Assembly (NCBI RefSeq): GCF_051201015.1
Contig: NZ_JBPEHI010000001.1
DNA length: 64,000 nt
Direction: 5' to 3' (one strand)
Origin: Petrimonas sulfuriphila
GTDB lineage: Bacteria; Bacteroidota; Bacteroidia; Bacteroidales; Dysgonomonadaceae
How positions within the stretch are numbered: the first letter of the stretch is position 1; each line of letters opens with the position of its first letter. The notes beneath the pieces were generated by a model. It saw nothing but the letters and a program-made list of their open reading frames with translations. It ran no database searches and was not told where the DNA came from. Positions 1 through 7,938 of this stretch are shown here, piece by piece. The translations under genes were made by a program, and so were the position numbers.

Positions 1-174
1 GAAAGTGGAGTCGGCGACATTATCGGTCCAATCCAGATGGGATTGAACAAGCCGGTTCATATTTTAGACGTGGGCATGTCGGTCCGCGACATTGTGAACA
101 TGACGGTTATTGCTGTTATTGATGCTATTGTAGAAGAGAATATCTCTGTCAATAAGTTGAAAAGGGTGGAGTAG
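1..174 (+). CDS. maeB: Malic enzyme C-terminus (partial, 5' end outside window)
   Basis: Only the last 57 codons are present, open from the first base and ending in TAG. The residues (GPIQMGLNKPVHILD, then SVRDIVNMTVIAVIDA) match the end of the phosphotransacetylase-like domain that closes MaeB-type NADP-dependent malic enzymes, which decarboxylate malate to pyruvate in the cytoplasm. A stand-alone phosphate acetyl/butyryltransferase has a related C-terminus and cannot be fully excluded from this fragment. The last 26 bases overlap the 3' end of the convergent mgtE gene. Confidence 0.7.
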   Translation, partial: ESGVGDIIGPIQMGLNKPVHILDVGMSVRDIVNMTVIAVIDAIVEENISVNKLKRVE

Positions 175-1516
175 GGCCGACCAACACTTTGCTGGCCACG
201 GTGAAATAGATGAGTACACCTAATATGTCTGCGATGGATGTTATAAGGGGGGCGCTTGCCGTTGCCGGATCAATTTTCAGCCTCGTGAATAGGAAGGGCA
301 GGATCATCCCGATAATGCTTCCCGCAATAACCACCAGCGTCATGGTTATAACGAGAATCAAAATTATTTCAGGAGCACGGACTGCTGCTACCAAACTTAC
401 TCCTGCAGCCATTGTCAGGCCTAAGAGTAACGAAACAATAAACTCTTTTCCCAACAGTTTTATCCAATCCCTTGTCTGAACATCGCCCATGGCCAATGCA
501 CGGATCATAAGTGTTGCGGATTGAGAGCCGGCATTCCCGCCACTGTCGATAAGCAAAGGAAGAAAAAAAACAAGGGATATGGCGGAAGCCAGCACGTTTT
601 CAAAGCCGGCTATGACTGCTCCTGAAAAGATATTTACGAAAACCAGTGTTGTAAGCCAGAATACCCGTTTCTTGTACAAAAAAGTAACGGTTGCCTGTAA
701 CGGACTGATAATGGCGTTTTGTACGGCGCCGAACTTGTGAAAGTCCTCGGTTTGTTCTTCTTCGGCTACATCAAAAATATCATCAACGGTTAGAATGCCC
801 AGAAGCGTTCCGGCACTATCGATCACGGGAAGTGCTACCCGGTCGTGGTCCTTGAACATGCTTACACCGGTCTCCTGGTCGTCGAATGCGCTCAGTGCCG
901 AAAATTTATAATCGATAAGTTCTCCGATCATCTGTTCGGGCGAGGCCAGGATTATTTCACGTATGCGAATATCGTCGATAAGGCGCCAGTTGTTGTCCAC
1001 TACGTAAATTACGTTCAGTGTTTCGGAGTCTTGTCCGTATTGGCGAATATGCGCCAGCGTTTGTTCAACCGTGAAGTGGGGTTTAACGGCTACGTATTCC
1101 GGTGTCATCAGCCTACCTATGCTGTCTTCGGGATATCCAAGAAGTCTGGTTGCCATCTCCCTGTTTTCGGGAGTAAGCAACTGCATAAGACGTTGTGTTA
1201 CCTTTCCGGGAAGTTCCTCTAGAAAAGCTGTGCGATCGTCTGGCTCCATATCGTTGAGCAGATCGGCTACTTTTAAAGCATGTTGCGCCGGTCTCTCTAT
1301 AATCTTTTCCTGCTTGTCGTGCGAAAGCTCCTGAAAAACATTTTTTGCTTGCTCACGCGTCAGAAAACGGAACAATATCACTGATTCAAACTCGCTACTT
1401 CGGTCGATAATGCCGGCAAGTTCAAGGTGATCAAATTCGTGTATGGCGTTTCGCAACGTTGTCCATTCTTTCCTTTTGATTAGTTTAAGCAGGTCTTTTT
1501 CGTTACATATAGTCAT
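149..1516 (-). CDS. mgtE: Magnesium transporter MgtE
   Basis: This 455-residue inner-membrane Mg2+ channel has the full family layout: a helical N domain (about residues 20-130), a pair of CBS domains (about 135-255) that sense cytosolic Mg2+, a linking helix, and five membrane segments from about residue 285. The signature GNAGSQS is at 327-333. The conserved pore region DPATASAP...SIAD ends at Asp430, which matches the pore Mg2+ ligand of the family. Length is normal. The ATG follows a roughly 80-nt leader with two adjoining hairpins and a TACCTTTG promoter element. The 3' end overlaps the neighbouring malic enzyme gene on the opposite strand. Confidence 0.93.
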   Translation of the reverse strand: MTICNEKDLLKLIKRKEWTTLRNAIHEFDHLELAGIIDRSSEFESVILFRFLTREQAKNVFQELSHDKQEKIIERPAQHALKVADLLNDMEPDDRTAFLEELPGKVTQRLMQLLTPENREMATRLLGYPEDSIGRLMTPEYVAVKPHFTVEQTLAHIRQYGQDSETLNVIYVVDNNWRLIDDIRIREIILASPEQMIGELIDYKFSALSAFDDQETGVSMFKDHDRVALPVIDSAGTLLGILTVDDIFDVAEEEQTEDFHKFGAVQNAIISPLQATVTFLYKKRVFWLTTLVFVNIFSGAVIAGFENVLASAISLVFFLPLLIDSGGNAGSQSATLMIRALAMGDVQTRDWIKLLGKEFIVSLLLGLTMAAGVSLVAAVRAPEIILILVITMTLVVIAGSIIGMILPFLFTRLKIDPATASAPLITSIADILGVLIYFTVASKVLVGPTPPFSTY

Positions 1517-1533
1517 AATAGTTTTCTTTGTGT

Positions 1534-1587
1534 CTTTCCTGTCTGGAGGTCCTGCTCTTACAGGAAAGGGCGGTGAGAATCACTGCC
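1534..1587 (-). promoter_or_regulatory. Two-hairpin leader upstream of mgtE
   Basis: Two inverted repeats abut in the mgtE 5' leader. Arms 1569-1576 and 1580-1587 (GGCGGTGA / TCACTGCC on the plus strand) form an 8-bp stem with one mismatch and a 3-nt loop. Arms 1534-1542 and 1560-1568 (CTTTCCTGT / ACAGGAAAG) form a perfect 9-bp stem with a 17-nt loop. The start codon lies 18 nt beyond the second stem. Mg2+ transporter genes are often under RNA leader control, but this does not look like the M-box that I know. A regulatory role is inference. Confidence 0.4.
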
Positions 1588-1600
1588 TTGTTTGAAAAGA

Positions 1601-1608
1601 CAAAGGTA
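1601..1608 (-). promoter_or_regulatory. Predicted -7 promoter element for mgtE
   Basis: On the minus strand this reads TACCTTTG, a perfect match to the Bacteroidetes primary-sigma -7 consensus TAnnTTTG. It would start the mgtE transcript about 80 nt before the ATG, just ahead of the two hairpins. No convincing -33 TTTG was found at the usual distance. Confidence 0.5.
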
Positions 1609-1750
1609 ATCAAATTAAATCAAAATGACGCGATGTTTCAGGATGTTTGGTTGTGCAACAGGATTTACTGTGTCAATTTGAAATCCAAAGTGATGTTTTA
1701 GATTCCTTTCGGCATTTAGGATAACGACAATATGGAGCGATGTAAGATTA

Positions 1751-2281
1751 TTACTCAAAAAATGAAAAATGCACATTCCCGTATTTTCTCTCCGATACAA
1801 AATGAGGATGAGCGGAAAAGTTTTGTTTTCTGGAATGCTCCAGAATAAAAACTCCCTCGGGTTTCAGGAGTTCTTTTTTGAAAATAAGGTCGGGAATAGT
1901 GTCTATGGACTGTAAATCGTAAGGTGGATCCGCAAAGATAAGGTCGAACTTCTGTTTTACCGATTGGAGGTATTTAAACACATCGGCTTTTACCGGGAAT
2001 AACTCTTTCGCACCCAGTAACTCCTGTGCTTTGCAAATAAAGTTGTAGTGGTTTTGATTCGTCTCAACGTTTACAACAAACGGACATCCGCGGGATACAA
2101 ATTCCAGGGCTACGCTGCCTGTTCCAGAAAACAAATCCAGGGCTGTAGTTTCTTCCCAGTCCACCCGGTTATTGAGTACATTAAACAGGCTCTCACGCGC
2201 AAAATCAGTTGTGGGCCTTGCTTTAAGGTTTGCAGGAACCGGAATCCGCCTCGACTTATATTTTCCACTGATGATACGCAT
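1751..2281 (-). CDS. rsmD: 16S rRNA (guanine966-N2)-methyltransferase RsmD
   Basis: This 176-residue class I SAM-dependent methyltransferase methylates G966 of 16S rRNA during 30S assembly. Visible landmarks are the N-terminal MRIISGKYKSRRI start typical of the family, ARPTTDFARE (21-30), the SAM-binding loop DLFSGTGS (49-56) and the catalytic DPPY motif (118-121). Length is normal. It follows the DUF3822 gene on the same strand with 16 nt between them, a pairing I know from other Bacteroidetes, so the two are probably co-transcribed. Confidence 0.92.
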   Translation of the reverse strand: MRIISGKYKSRRIPVPANLKARPTTDFARESLFNVLNNRVDWEETTALDLFSGTGSVALEFVSRGCPFVVNVETNQNHYNFICKAQELLGAKELFPVKADVFKYLQSVKQKFDLIFADPPYDLQSIDTIPDLIFKKELLKPEGVFILEHSRKQNFSAHPHFVSERKYGNVHFSFFE

Positions 2282-2292
2282 ATAAAGTGTTT

Positions 2293-2327
2293 AAAGTTCA
2301 AAATTCAGGGTTCAGAGTTCCGGGTTT
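2293..2327. repeat. Heptanucleotide tandem repeat, 5 degenerate units
   Basis: Five consecutive 7-nt units read AAAGTTC, AAAATTC, AGGGTTC, AGAGTTC and CGGGTTT on the plus strand. The array fills the short gap between rsmD and the DUF3822 gene and also encodes the last residues of the DUF3822 protein (reading TLNPEF then stop). The same repeat family, on the other strand, occurs between ftsZ and the yqeY-like gene. Confidence 0.7.
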
Positions 2328-3155
2328 AAGGAAATCATTTCCAATTTCCAGCCGACAGGCGTCCATATCCAAAAGAATATCGGTTGGAATATAGTTTTCG
2401 TTTCCAGGAGGGAGCAAATTGAGCTCTTCCACGTTTTTAATGAGTTTTTTCAATGTGGCAATGCTTTCTTTGTTATCCGGTAAATTTCCCGAAAGGACCA
2501 AAAGATCGGAATTTTGATCCAGGGATTGTTTTTCCCATACATTCACAATATTGAATAGCGCATCATATTTGTCCTTATCCGGATAGGTGTTGGCAGACAG
2601 TAACGTTGACCCTGAAAAGCAGGTTACGGAAACCATTTCATCGTGAAAATCCACAAAACATCTTTTTCGCCTGTCTACCACCCGATAGTTGGCAAAAAAG
2701 GGAAGAAGCCGGGCTTTATGGCTGAAAAAGGAAGGATTCCACAGGTTCCTACATAGAAACGAATAAACCTCTTCGTCCAAATCAAAAAGGATACGGCAGC
2801 TACTTTCAGAAATGTAATTATTTAAAACCTTCCCGCTCTCTCCGTGAATATTAAATTCAAAAAGCTCTTTTGCTTTTCTCCATTCAAAATAGGCGTCAGG
2901 AACGATCGTGTAACGGGGTGATACAATCGTTACAAAGGTTTTTTTAAAAGGCTGTGAGAAAAAATTGACCTCAAAAAATGTTTTTTCGATGTTTCCTATT
3001 AAAGATAAGTTTTTACTGAATGTTTTTTCCTGGTAATGGAACACCGACTTATCGGCTGGTGAAAAGATACAAAAAGAAAATCCATCCGGCATAAGCCGAA
3101 TGGATAAAGTATACTTTTCAGATTGAGCTAAATCAATATTTTCCGGTAAAAACAT
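2298..3155 (-). CDS. DUF3822 family protein
   Basis: A 285-residue soluble protein with no signal peptide or membrane segment. I recognise it as the Bacteroidetes-restricted DUF3822 family from its overall pattern and from its place directly upstream of rsmD. Its biochemical function is unknown. The segment from DRRKRCFVDFHDEMVSVTCF onward alternates strands in a way that recalls actin-like ATPase folds, but I cannot show nucleotide-binding residues. The C-terminal tail is encoded by heptanucleotide repeats and is therefore probably not conserved. No catalytic role is proposed. Confidence 0.75.
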   Translation of the reverse strand: MFLPENIDLAQSEKYTLSIRLMPDGFSFCIFSPADKSVFHYQEKTFSKNLSLIGNIEKTFFEVNFFSQPFKKTFVTIVSPRYTIVPDAYFEWRKAKELFEFNIHGESGKVLNNYISESSCRILFDLDEEVYSFLCRNLWNPSFFSHKARLLPFFANYRVVDRRKRCFVDFHDEMVSVTCFSGSTLLSANTYPDKDKYDALFNIVNVWEKQSLDQNSDLLVLSGNLPDNKESIATLKKLIKNVEELNLLPPGNENYIPTDILLDMDACRLEIGNDFLKPGTLNPEF

Positions 3156-3182
3156 AACCCAGTGCAGTGTTTACTGCTGAAA

Positions 3183-3884
3183 TTATTCCCAGTTTCCGGC
3201 GTTATTGTTAGCCACTTGAAGGGATCCAACCATCATACCCGGATACCTGTCTCCTGGACGATCCAACACCTCTTGGATTTTCTGGTTCAACAGTTTCTTG
3301 TCCAGATCGCCCAAATAAACCGTGTAAGGAGTTTTTGCTTCGAAAACCTGTACCGGATAACCAGAGGCTGTAATCAGAGAATCCACTGCCATTTCAAATT
3401 TTGTACCGTTTCCGAAAGGAACGAAGGCCAATGAATCGGGATTGATTCTTCTGTTCGGGAAAAGTACTTCGGCAGCAGGAGCATAGATAGAGTCACGCAT
3501 AAGCTGAGGAGCATTTTTGCTTTCATCCCACAAGCCTGCAGCACGGATCGCTTTTTCGTCTCCGGTGCGGATAATGCTCATGGCTTTCGCTTCAGTCATT
3601 CCGGCTTCTAATTGCTCTTCGGTAAGGTCTCCCGATCTGGCAACAGATGCTACCTTCCCGGTTTTGATGAAATCTGCCAATTCATTGAAATTAGCCGTAT
3701 ATGAACCTTTTTGCGTACGATAAGCAACCTGCGATGTGCGAATGTCAACCAGACGCTGGATGACTGCGTTGTCGCGACGTTTTACCTCTGCATTGAAGTC
3801 AATTGGGCCTTGAATACTTTTCCAGCAAAGGAAAGCTAATAGGATGATGGCTGCTACTAAAAGCACTCTTACTACAACTTTCAT
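3183..3884 (-). CDS. Membrane-anchored conserved hypothetical protein
   Basis: This 233-residue protein has one N-terminal hydrophobic segment (about 4-24) and a long exported domain. After the anchor, the stretch with RDNAVIQRLVDIRTSQVAY and RTQKGSYTANFNELADF (about 37-71) resembles the helix-then-loop pattern of pseudopilins, where a hydrophobic helix runs into AQ.AY...G.Y....L. There is no prepilin peptidase site, so the resemblance may be only structural. I do not recognise a named family. It probably belongs with the DUF3822-rsmD unit, since the next gene starts 27 nt downstream. A small hairpin (GCAGT-AAAC-ACTGC) lies in that gap. Confidence 0.7.
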   Translation of the reverse strand: MKVVVRVLLVAAIILLAFLCWKSIQGPIDFNAEVKRRDNAVIQRLVDIRTSQVAYRTQKGSYTANFNELADFIKTGKVASVARSGDLTEEQLEAGMTEAKAMSIIRTGDEKAIRAAGLWDESKNAPQLMRDSIYAPAAEVLFPNRRINPDSLAFVPFGNGTKFEMAVDSLITASGYPVQVFEAKTPYTVYLGDLDKKLLNQKIQEVLDRPGDRYPGMMVGSLQVANNNAGNWE

Positions 3885-3943
3885 GGATGTTTGTTTTTAA
3901 TTTTTTATTGAGTTTTTAAATTATTATTTTTGATTTTAGAGTA

Positions 3944-3951
3944 CAAATTTA
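3944..3951 (-). promoter_or_regulatory. Predicted -7 element for the 3183-3884 gene unit
   Basis: On the minus strand this reads TAAATTTG, matching TAnnTTTG, about 60 nt before the start of the anchored hypothetical protein. On the plus strand, TACATTTA at 3973-3980 is a 7-of-8 match facing the helicase gene, so the 117-nt gap is probably a divergent promoter region. Confidence 0.4.
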
Positions 3952-4001
3952 GAAAAAGAATAATAAATGTGCTACATTTACCACAAAAATAACTCAAAAA
4001 A

Positions 4002-5426
4002 ATGATAAATCGGTATTTTATCGAAAAAATCAACGAAAATTTCGCTTTCGATTTTACTGCCGATCAACGTTCTGCGGTTGCAAAGATAGTTGATTTTCTT
4101 TACTCGCGGTCAAATAATCAGGTCTTTTTGCTGAAAGGATATGCGGGGACAGGCAAGTCTTCCCTTATTGGTAGTTTGGTTAAAACGATGTCGCAATTCA
4201 ATCAAAAAGCCGTTTTGCTGGCTCCGACGGGACGTGCGGCGAAGGTTTTTTCGACATATGCCGGTCAGCCGGCATTCACTGTTCATAAGAAGATTTACCG
4301 GATGGACAAGTTTACTGAAGGACCCGGTACTTTTTCACTAGCCGAGAATAAACACAAACATACACTGTTTCTCGTGGATGAAGCATCTATGATCAGCAAC
4401 GACAACAGAGAGTTCTCCATTTTTGGATCGGGCCGGTTGCTGGATGACCTGATGGAGTATGTTTATTCCGGCGAAGGAAACCGGCTACTACTTATTGGTG
4501 ATACGGCTCAATTACCACCTGTGCAGCAGGATTTCAGCCCGGCTCTTGACGAAAAAACGATTGAATCTTTTTTTTTCGAAGTCGTTACCTGCACACTCAC
4601 CGAAATAGTGCGTCAATCAGAAGAATCGGGAGTTCTGGTCAACGCAACGATGTTGCGTAATGCCTTGCGGAAGGGTAATACTGTTGACTTTCCCAAATTC
4701 AATGTCGATACATTCAACGATGTGAAAAGAATAACCGGCACGGAGCTTATTGATGAGATCTCGTCGGCTTACAACCGTGACGGTATTGAGGAGACTGTTG
4801 TGATTTCGCGTTCCAATAAACGGGTAAACGCTTACAATATGGGTATCCGTAATACGGTACTTTACCGGGAAGAGGAACTTTCGCCGGGTGATTTGCTGAT
4901 GATTACAAAAAACAATTACTATTGGGCAAGTGATATGGAAAATGTTGACTTCCTGGCCAATGGCGAGTTTGTGGAGGTCGTACGTGTTCGCCGGGAGGAA
5001 ACAATGTATGGATTCCGTTTTTGTAATGTCCTGCTTCGGCACAAAGATTACGGAGTGGAGTTCGAAGCAAAAATTAATCTTGATAGCTTGCACACCGAGG
5101 TGCCCGGCCTAACCCGTGAACAAAACGAACAGCTCTTCGCAGCCATAAACGAAGATTATGCTGATATTTCCCGGAAAAGTGCCCGGTACAAAAAAGTAAA
5201 GGAGAACCCCTATTTTAATGCACTTCTTGTGAAGTATGGATACGCCGTTACCTGCCACAAAGCCCAGGGTGGAGAATGGAAAAACGTTTTCCTGGACCTG
5301 GGGTACGTGAATGAATCGCATATGGGCGATAATTTCTACCGCTGGCTTTACACTTCAATAACAAGAAGTTCACAAATGTTATATCTTGTGAATTTGACAA
5401 ACGATTTTATTGAAGGAAACAAATAA
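4002..5426 (+). CDS. RecD-like/Dda-like superfamily 1B DNA helicase
   Basis: This 474-residue ATP-dependent 5'-3' helicase candidate shows Walker A GYAGTGKSS (46-54), Walker B LVDEASM (124-130), and motif III GDTAQLPPV (166-174). A UvrD_C_2-type C-terminal segment carries TCHKAQGGEW (417-426) and YTSITRS (450-456). It lacks the long N-terminal domains of RecD2 and of RecBCD RecD, so it is closer to compact Dda-like helicases. It probably works in DNA repair or replication restart in the cytoplasm. It stands alone between two promoter-like regions, and no RecB or RecC partner is nearby. Confidence 0.85.
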   Translation: MINRYFIEKINENFAFDFTADQRSAVAKIVDFLYSRSNNQVFLLKGYAGTGKSSLIGSLVKTMSQFNQKAVLLAPTGRAAKVFSTYAGQPAFTVHKKIYRMDKFTEGPGTFSLAENKHKHTLFLVDEASMISNDNREFSIFGSGRLLDDLMEYVYSGEGNRLLLIGDTAQLPPVQQDFSPALDEKTIESFFFEVVTCTLTEIVRQSEESGVLVNATMLRNALRKGNTVDFPKFNVDTFNDVKRITGTELIDEISSAYNRDGIEETVVISRSNKRVNAYNMGIRNTVLYREEELSPGDLLMITKNNYYWASDMENVDFLANGEFVEVVRVRREETMYGFRFCNVLLRHKDYGVEFEAKINLDSLHTEVPGLTREQNEQLFAAINEDYADISRKSARYKKVKENPYFNALLVKYGYAVTCHKAQGGEWKNVFLDLGYVNESHMGDNFYRWLYTSITRSSQMLYLVNLTNDFIEGNK

Positions 5427-5430
5427 TGAT

Positions 5431-5438
5431 TACTTTTG
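5431..5438 (+). promoter_or_regulatory. Predicted -7 element upstream of the 5491 gene
   Basis: TACTTTTG matches TAnnTTTG and sits about 52 nt before the start of the downstream hypothetical gene, immediately after the helicase stop codon. It suggests that the downstream gene has its own promoter. Confidence 0.45.
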
Positions 5439-5490
5439 TGGTCGAATTTATCCCGTTTTTTAACAAAAAAGCAACTGAAACCGGATAATC

Positions 5491-6153
5491 ATGGAAAAGA
5501 AAAACGAATATATCGATAGGCTGCTTCAGAACTTACAAAGCCTTGAAGCAAAGGTTTCCGCCATCAAACAGGATGAGTCTGTTTCTTTCTCTTTCTTTCG
5601 CGACGCGTTTCAGAAGGGGCAGGAGGTGATGCGTTTGCTTCATGAACTGGAAATGTTTCAGATAGAAGATATGAAACACCAGATGGAGAAACTGATGTTG
5701 TTCTTGTCGGAAAGTAAACTGCGAAAGCCTGAAGAGGAGGTGAAAAGTATTGATCCGCCTGCTGCGCAGGAGGAGAAGTTAGCCCACATCCGGAAAAATG
5801 CTTATGCGGAAGGTCTCGCTTTACCCACATACACCAATCCCAGGAATACAGAATCGAAAAAAGAAGAGGCCTCTGAGGAGTTTTCCGGTGTGATCCGTTC
5901 GGTAAACGATGTTATTCAGGCACCTCCTCCCAAGTTGGATGTCAAACGCGGGCTGAGCCTGAATGACCGGTTTTATTTTCAGCGAGAATTATTTGATAAC
6001 GATCGTGAAGCGATGAATGCGATGATGATCCGCCTCAATGCATTCGATAATTATGGAGATACCGAACGGTATTTAAGAGAAAAAACCTCGTGGGATTTTA
6101 AGGACGAGAGGGTGAAAAGTTTTTTGGAACTGCTGAAAAAGGGTTTTGAGTAA
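5491..6153 (+). CDS. Conserved hypothetical protein with N-terminal coiled coil
   Basis: A 220-residue cytoplasmic protein without signal peptide. Residues about 1-80 are charged and helical with heptad character. A linker rich in Glu, Pro and Lys follows (about 85-145). The conserved-looking C-terminal block begins LSLNDRFYFQRELF and continues DREAMNAMMIRLNAFDNYGD. I have seen this C-terminal pattern in Bacteroidales proteins without a function attached. No enzyme motif is visible. It is preceded by its own promoter-like element and followed, about 100 nt later, by rsmI. Confidence 0.75.
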   Translation: MEKKNEYIDRLLQNLQSLEAKVSAIKQDESVSFSFFRDAFQKGQEVMRLLHELEMFQIEDMKHQMEKLMLFLSESKLRKPEEEVKSIDPPAAQEEKLAHIRKNAYAEGLALPTYTNPRNTESKKEEASEEFSGVIRSVNDVIQAPPPKLDVKRGLSLNDRFYFQRELFDNDREAMNAMMIRLNAFDNYGDTERYLREKTSWDFKDERVKSFLELLKKGFE

Positions 6154-6255
6154 ATTGTAATTGCTCTGCGTTATGAGTCGCTGTGTTGATGTTTTCTCCC
6201 AAACGATCGAATAGCGATTGATTTACAGCTAAATAAAAACCGAATAACAATTAAA

Positions 6256-6930
6256 ATGGGAAAGCTGGTAGTTGTACCGACCCCTGTCGGAAATCTGGAA
6301 GATATGACGTTGAGGGCGATTAACGTGCTGAAAAGTTGTGATTTAATTCTTGCAGAAGATACACGGACAACCGGTTTCCTATTGAAACATTTCGGCATTG
6401 AAACCCGGATGCAATCGCATCACAAGTTTAATGAACATCAAACGTCCATTTATATTGCAGAGCGGATCAAAGGGGGAGAGACCGTTGCGCTCGTATCGGA
6501 TGCCGGTACTCCGGCGATTTCCGATCCGGGATTCCTGCTTGTCCGTGCCTGTGTAGAGGAAGATGTTGAGGTGGAGTGCTTGCCGGGAGCAACAGCATTT
6601 GTTCCGGCTCTGGTAATGTCGGGGCTTCCCAACGACCGGTTTTGCTTCGAGGGGTTTTTACCGCAGAAAAAAGGTAGGCAAACCCGGTTGAAAGAGCTCG
6701 CTGAAGAGTCACGAACGATGGTTTTCTACGAGTCACCTTACCGGATAGTAAAAATGATAACGCAACTGGCTGAATTTATGGGCACAGATAGAAAAGCATC
6801 CGTTTCGCGGGAAATATCCAAAATATTCGAAGAAACCATTCGTGGAACATTGTCGGAACTTATCGAGCATTTTACGGCTCATGAACCCAAAGGAGAATTT
6901 GTGATCGTTGTAGAGGGAAAATCAAAATAA
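6256..6930 (+). CDS. rsmI: 16S rRNA (cytidine1402-2'-O)-methyltransferase RsmI
   Basis: This 224-residue tetrapyrrole-methylase-fold enzyme transfers a methyl from SAM to the ribose of C1402 in the 30S decoding centre. The N-terminal VVPTPVGNLEDMTLRA, then LILAEDTRTT, VSDAGTPAISDPG and LPGATAFVPAL are the standard RsmI blocks in order. Length is slightly shorter than the E. coli enzyme (about 285) because the C-terminal extension is missing, as in other Bacteroidetes. The 102-nt gap upstream shows no clear -7 element. Confidence 0.93.
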   Translation: MGKLVVVPTPVGNLEDMTLRAINVLKSCDLILAEDTRTTGFLLKHFGIETRMQSHHKFNEHQTSIYIAERIKGGETVALVSDAGTPAISDPGFLLVRACVEEDVEVECLPGATAFVPALVMSGLPNDRFCFEGFLPQKKGRQTRLKELAEESRTMVFYESPYRIVKMITQLAEFMGTDRKASVSREISKIFEETIRGTLSELIEHFTAHEPKGEFVIVVEGKSK

Positions 6931-6976
6931 ACATTTTTGAACTGAATTCGTTTAATAACAATAAAAGTATTGAATT

Positions 6977-7843
6977 ATGAAAAAAGTATTCATTCTATTG
7001 CTCGGCGCAGGAGTTTTGTTTTCTTGTACCAATTTTGGAAAGAAAGTGACCGAATCCGAAGAATATCAAAAGTTGCAGGCAGAACGAGATTCATTGCAGG
7101 CGGTTTTGAAAACGTCGGATGCCGAAACCCAGGAAATGATGGCTGTGATCAGTGAAGTTGAAGCGAATTTCGATAAGATCCGTGAAGCGGAAAAGTACAT
7201 TTCAACTCAATCCGCGCAAAGCGGGGAGATGAGTCAGGATACTAAAAAAAGAGTAAGCGATAACTTCCAGATGATTCAGGAGATTTTGAAACGAAACAAA
7301 GCTCAACTGGCGGAACTGAACAGGAAGTACGCTTCCAGCAACAAGCAGGTGGCGTCGATGCAAAGTACGATTGACCGGTTGAACAAGGAAATGCAGGAAA
7401 GTTCTGCAAGGCTGGTGGTACTGCAAGGGGAATTGGCTAAACGCGATGCGACCATTGCCCAATTGTCGAGTGACATCAGCGAGCTGGCTCAACATGCGGA
7501 AGAACAGTCTTCGACCATCAAAGAACAGGACAAATCGTTACATACGGCTTATTATGTTTTCGGTACTGCCAACGAGTTGAAAGAACAAAAAATTCTTTCG
7601 GGAGGTTTCCTGAAATCCACTAAAGTGATGCAGGATACTTTTAACAAGGATTATTTCCTGCAAATCGATGTCCGTGAAGTGACGGAAATTCCTTTGTATG
7701 CTCCCAAGGCTAAAATCTGGTCGACGCATCCCGAGGGAACTTACGAGTTCGTAAAGGGAGCCAACGACAACCTCACTTTCCAGATCACCGATACTCAACG
7801 GTTTTGGAGCCTCACGAAGTATTTGATTATTGAGGTGAATTAA
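6977..7843 (+). CDS. Coiled-coil lipoprotein
   Basis: The 288-residue protein begins with a lipoprotein signal peptide (VLFSC, modified Cys at residue 17). A long coiled-coil region follows (about 30-190), rich in Glu, Gln, Lys and Ser with heptad spacing. A compact C-terminal domain (about 195-288) starts around the AYYVFGTANELKE motif. The architecture resembles Bacteroides proteins annotated as Cbp1-family collagen-binding adhesins; that link is from memory and tentative. It is likely anchored in the outer or inner membrane facing the periplasm or surface. It lies 46 nt after rsmI on the same strand. Confidence 0.75.
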   Translation: MKKVFILLLGAGVLFSCTNFGKKVTESEEYQKLQAERDSLQAVLKTSDAETQEMMAVISEVEANFDKIREAEKYISTQSAQSGEMSQDTKKRVSDNFQMIQEILKRNKAQLAELNRKYASSNKQVASMQSTIDRLNKEMQESSARLVVLQGELAKRDATIAQLSSDISELAQHAEEQSSTIKEQDKSLHTAYYVFGTANELKEQKILSGGFLKSTKVMQDTFNKDYFLQIDVREVTEIPLYAPKAKIWSTHPEGTYEFVKGANDNLTFQITDTQRFWSLTKYLIIEVN

Positions 7844-7938
7844 GAGCGAAGGGGGAAATTATGAAAAAAATAGCATCCTGGGCGTTTATTGCGTTCAGGA
7901 TGTGTTGTCTAAAGCATTACTGATTTTTGGTCCTCGAA

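Noticed and set aside
1615..1800. 61-codon minus-strand open frame between mgtE and rsmD
   Set aside because: Overlaps the end of rsmD, no start context, no similarity to known small proteins.
3944..3980. Strong divergent promoter pair between the anchored hypothetical gene and the helicase
   Set aside because: Only the minus-strand element is a full match; the plus-strand one is 7 of 8 in very AT-rich DNA, so it was not listed as a separate feature.
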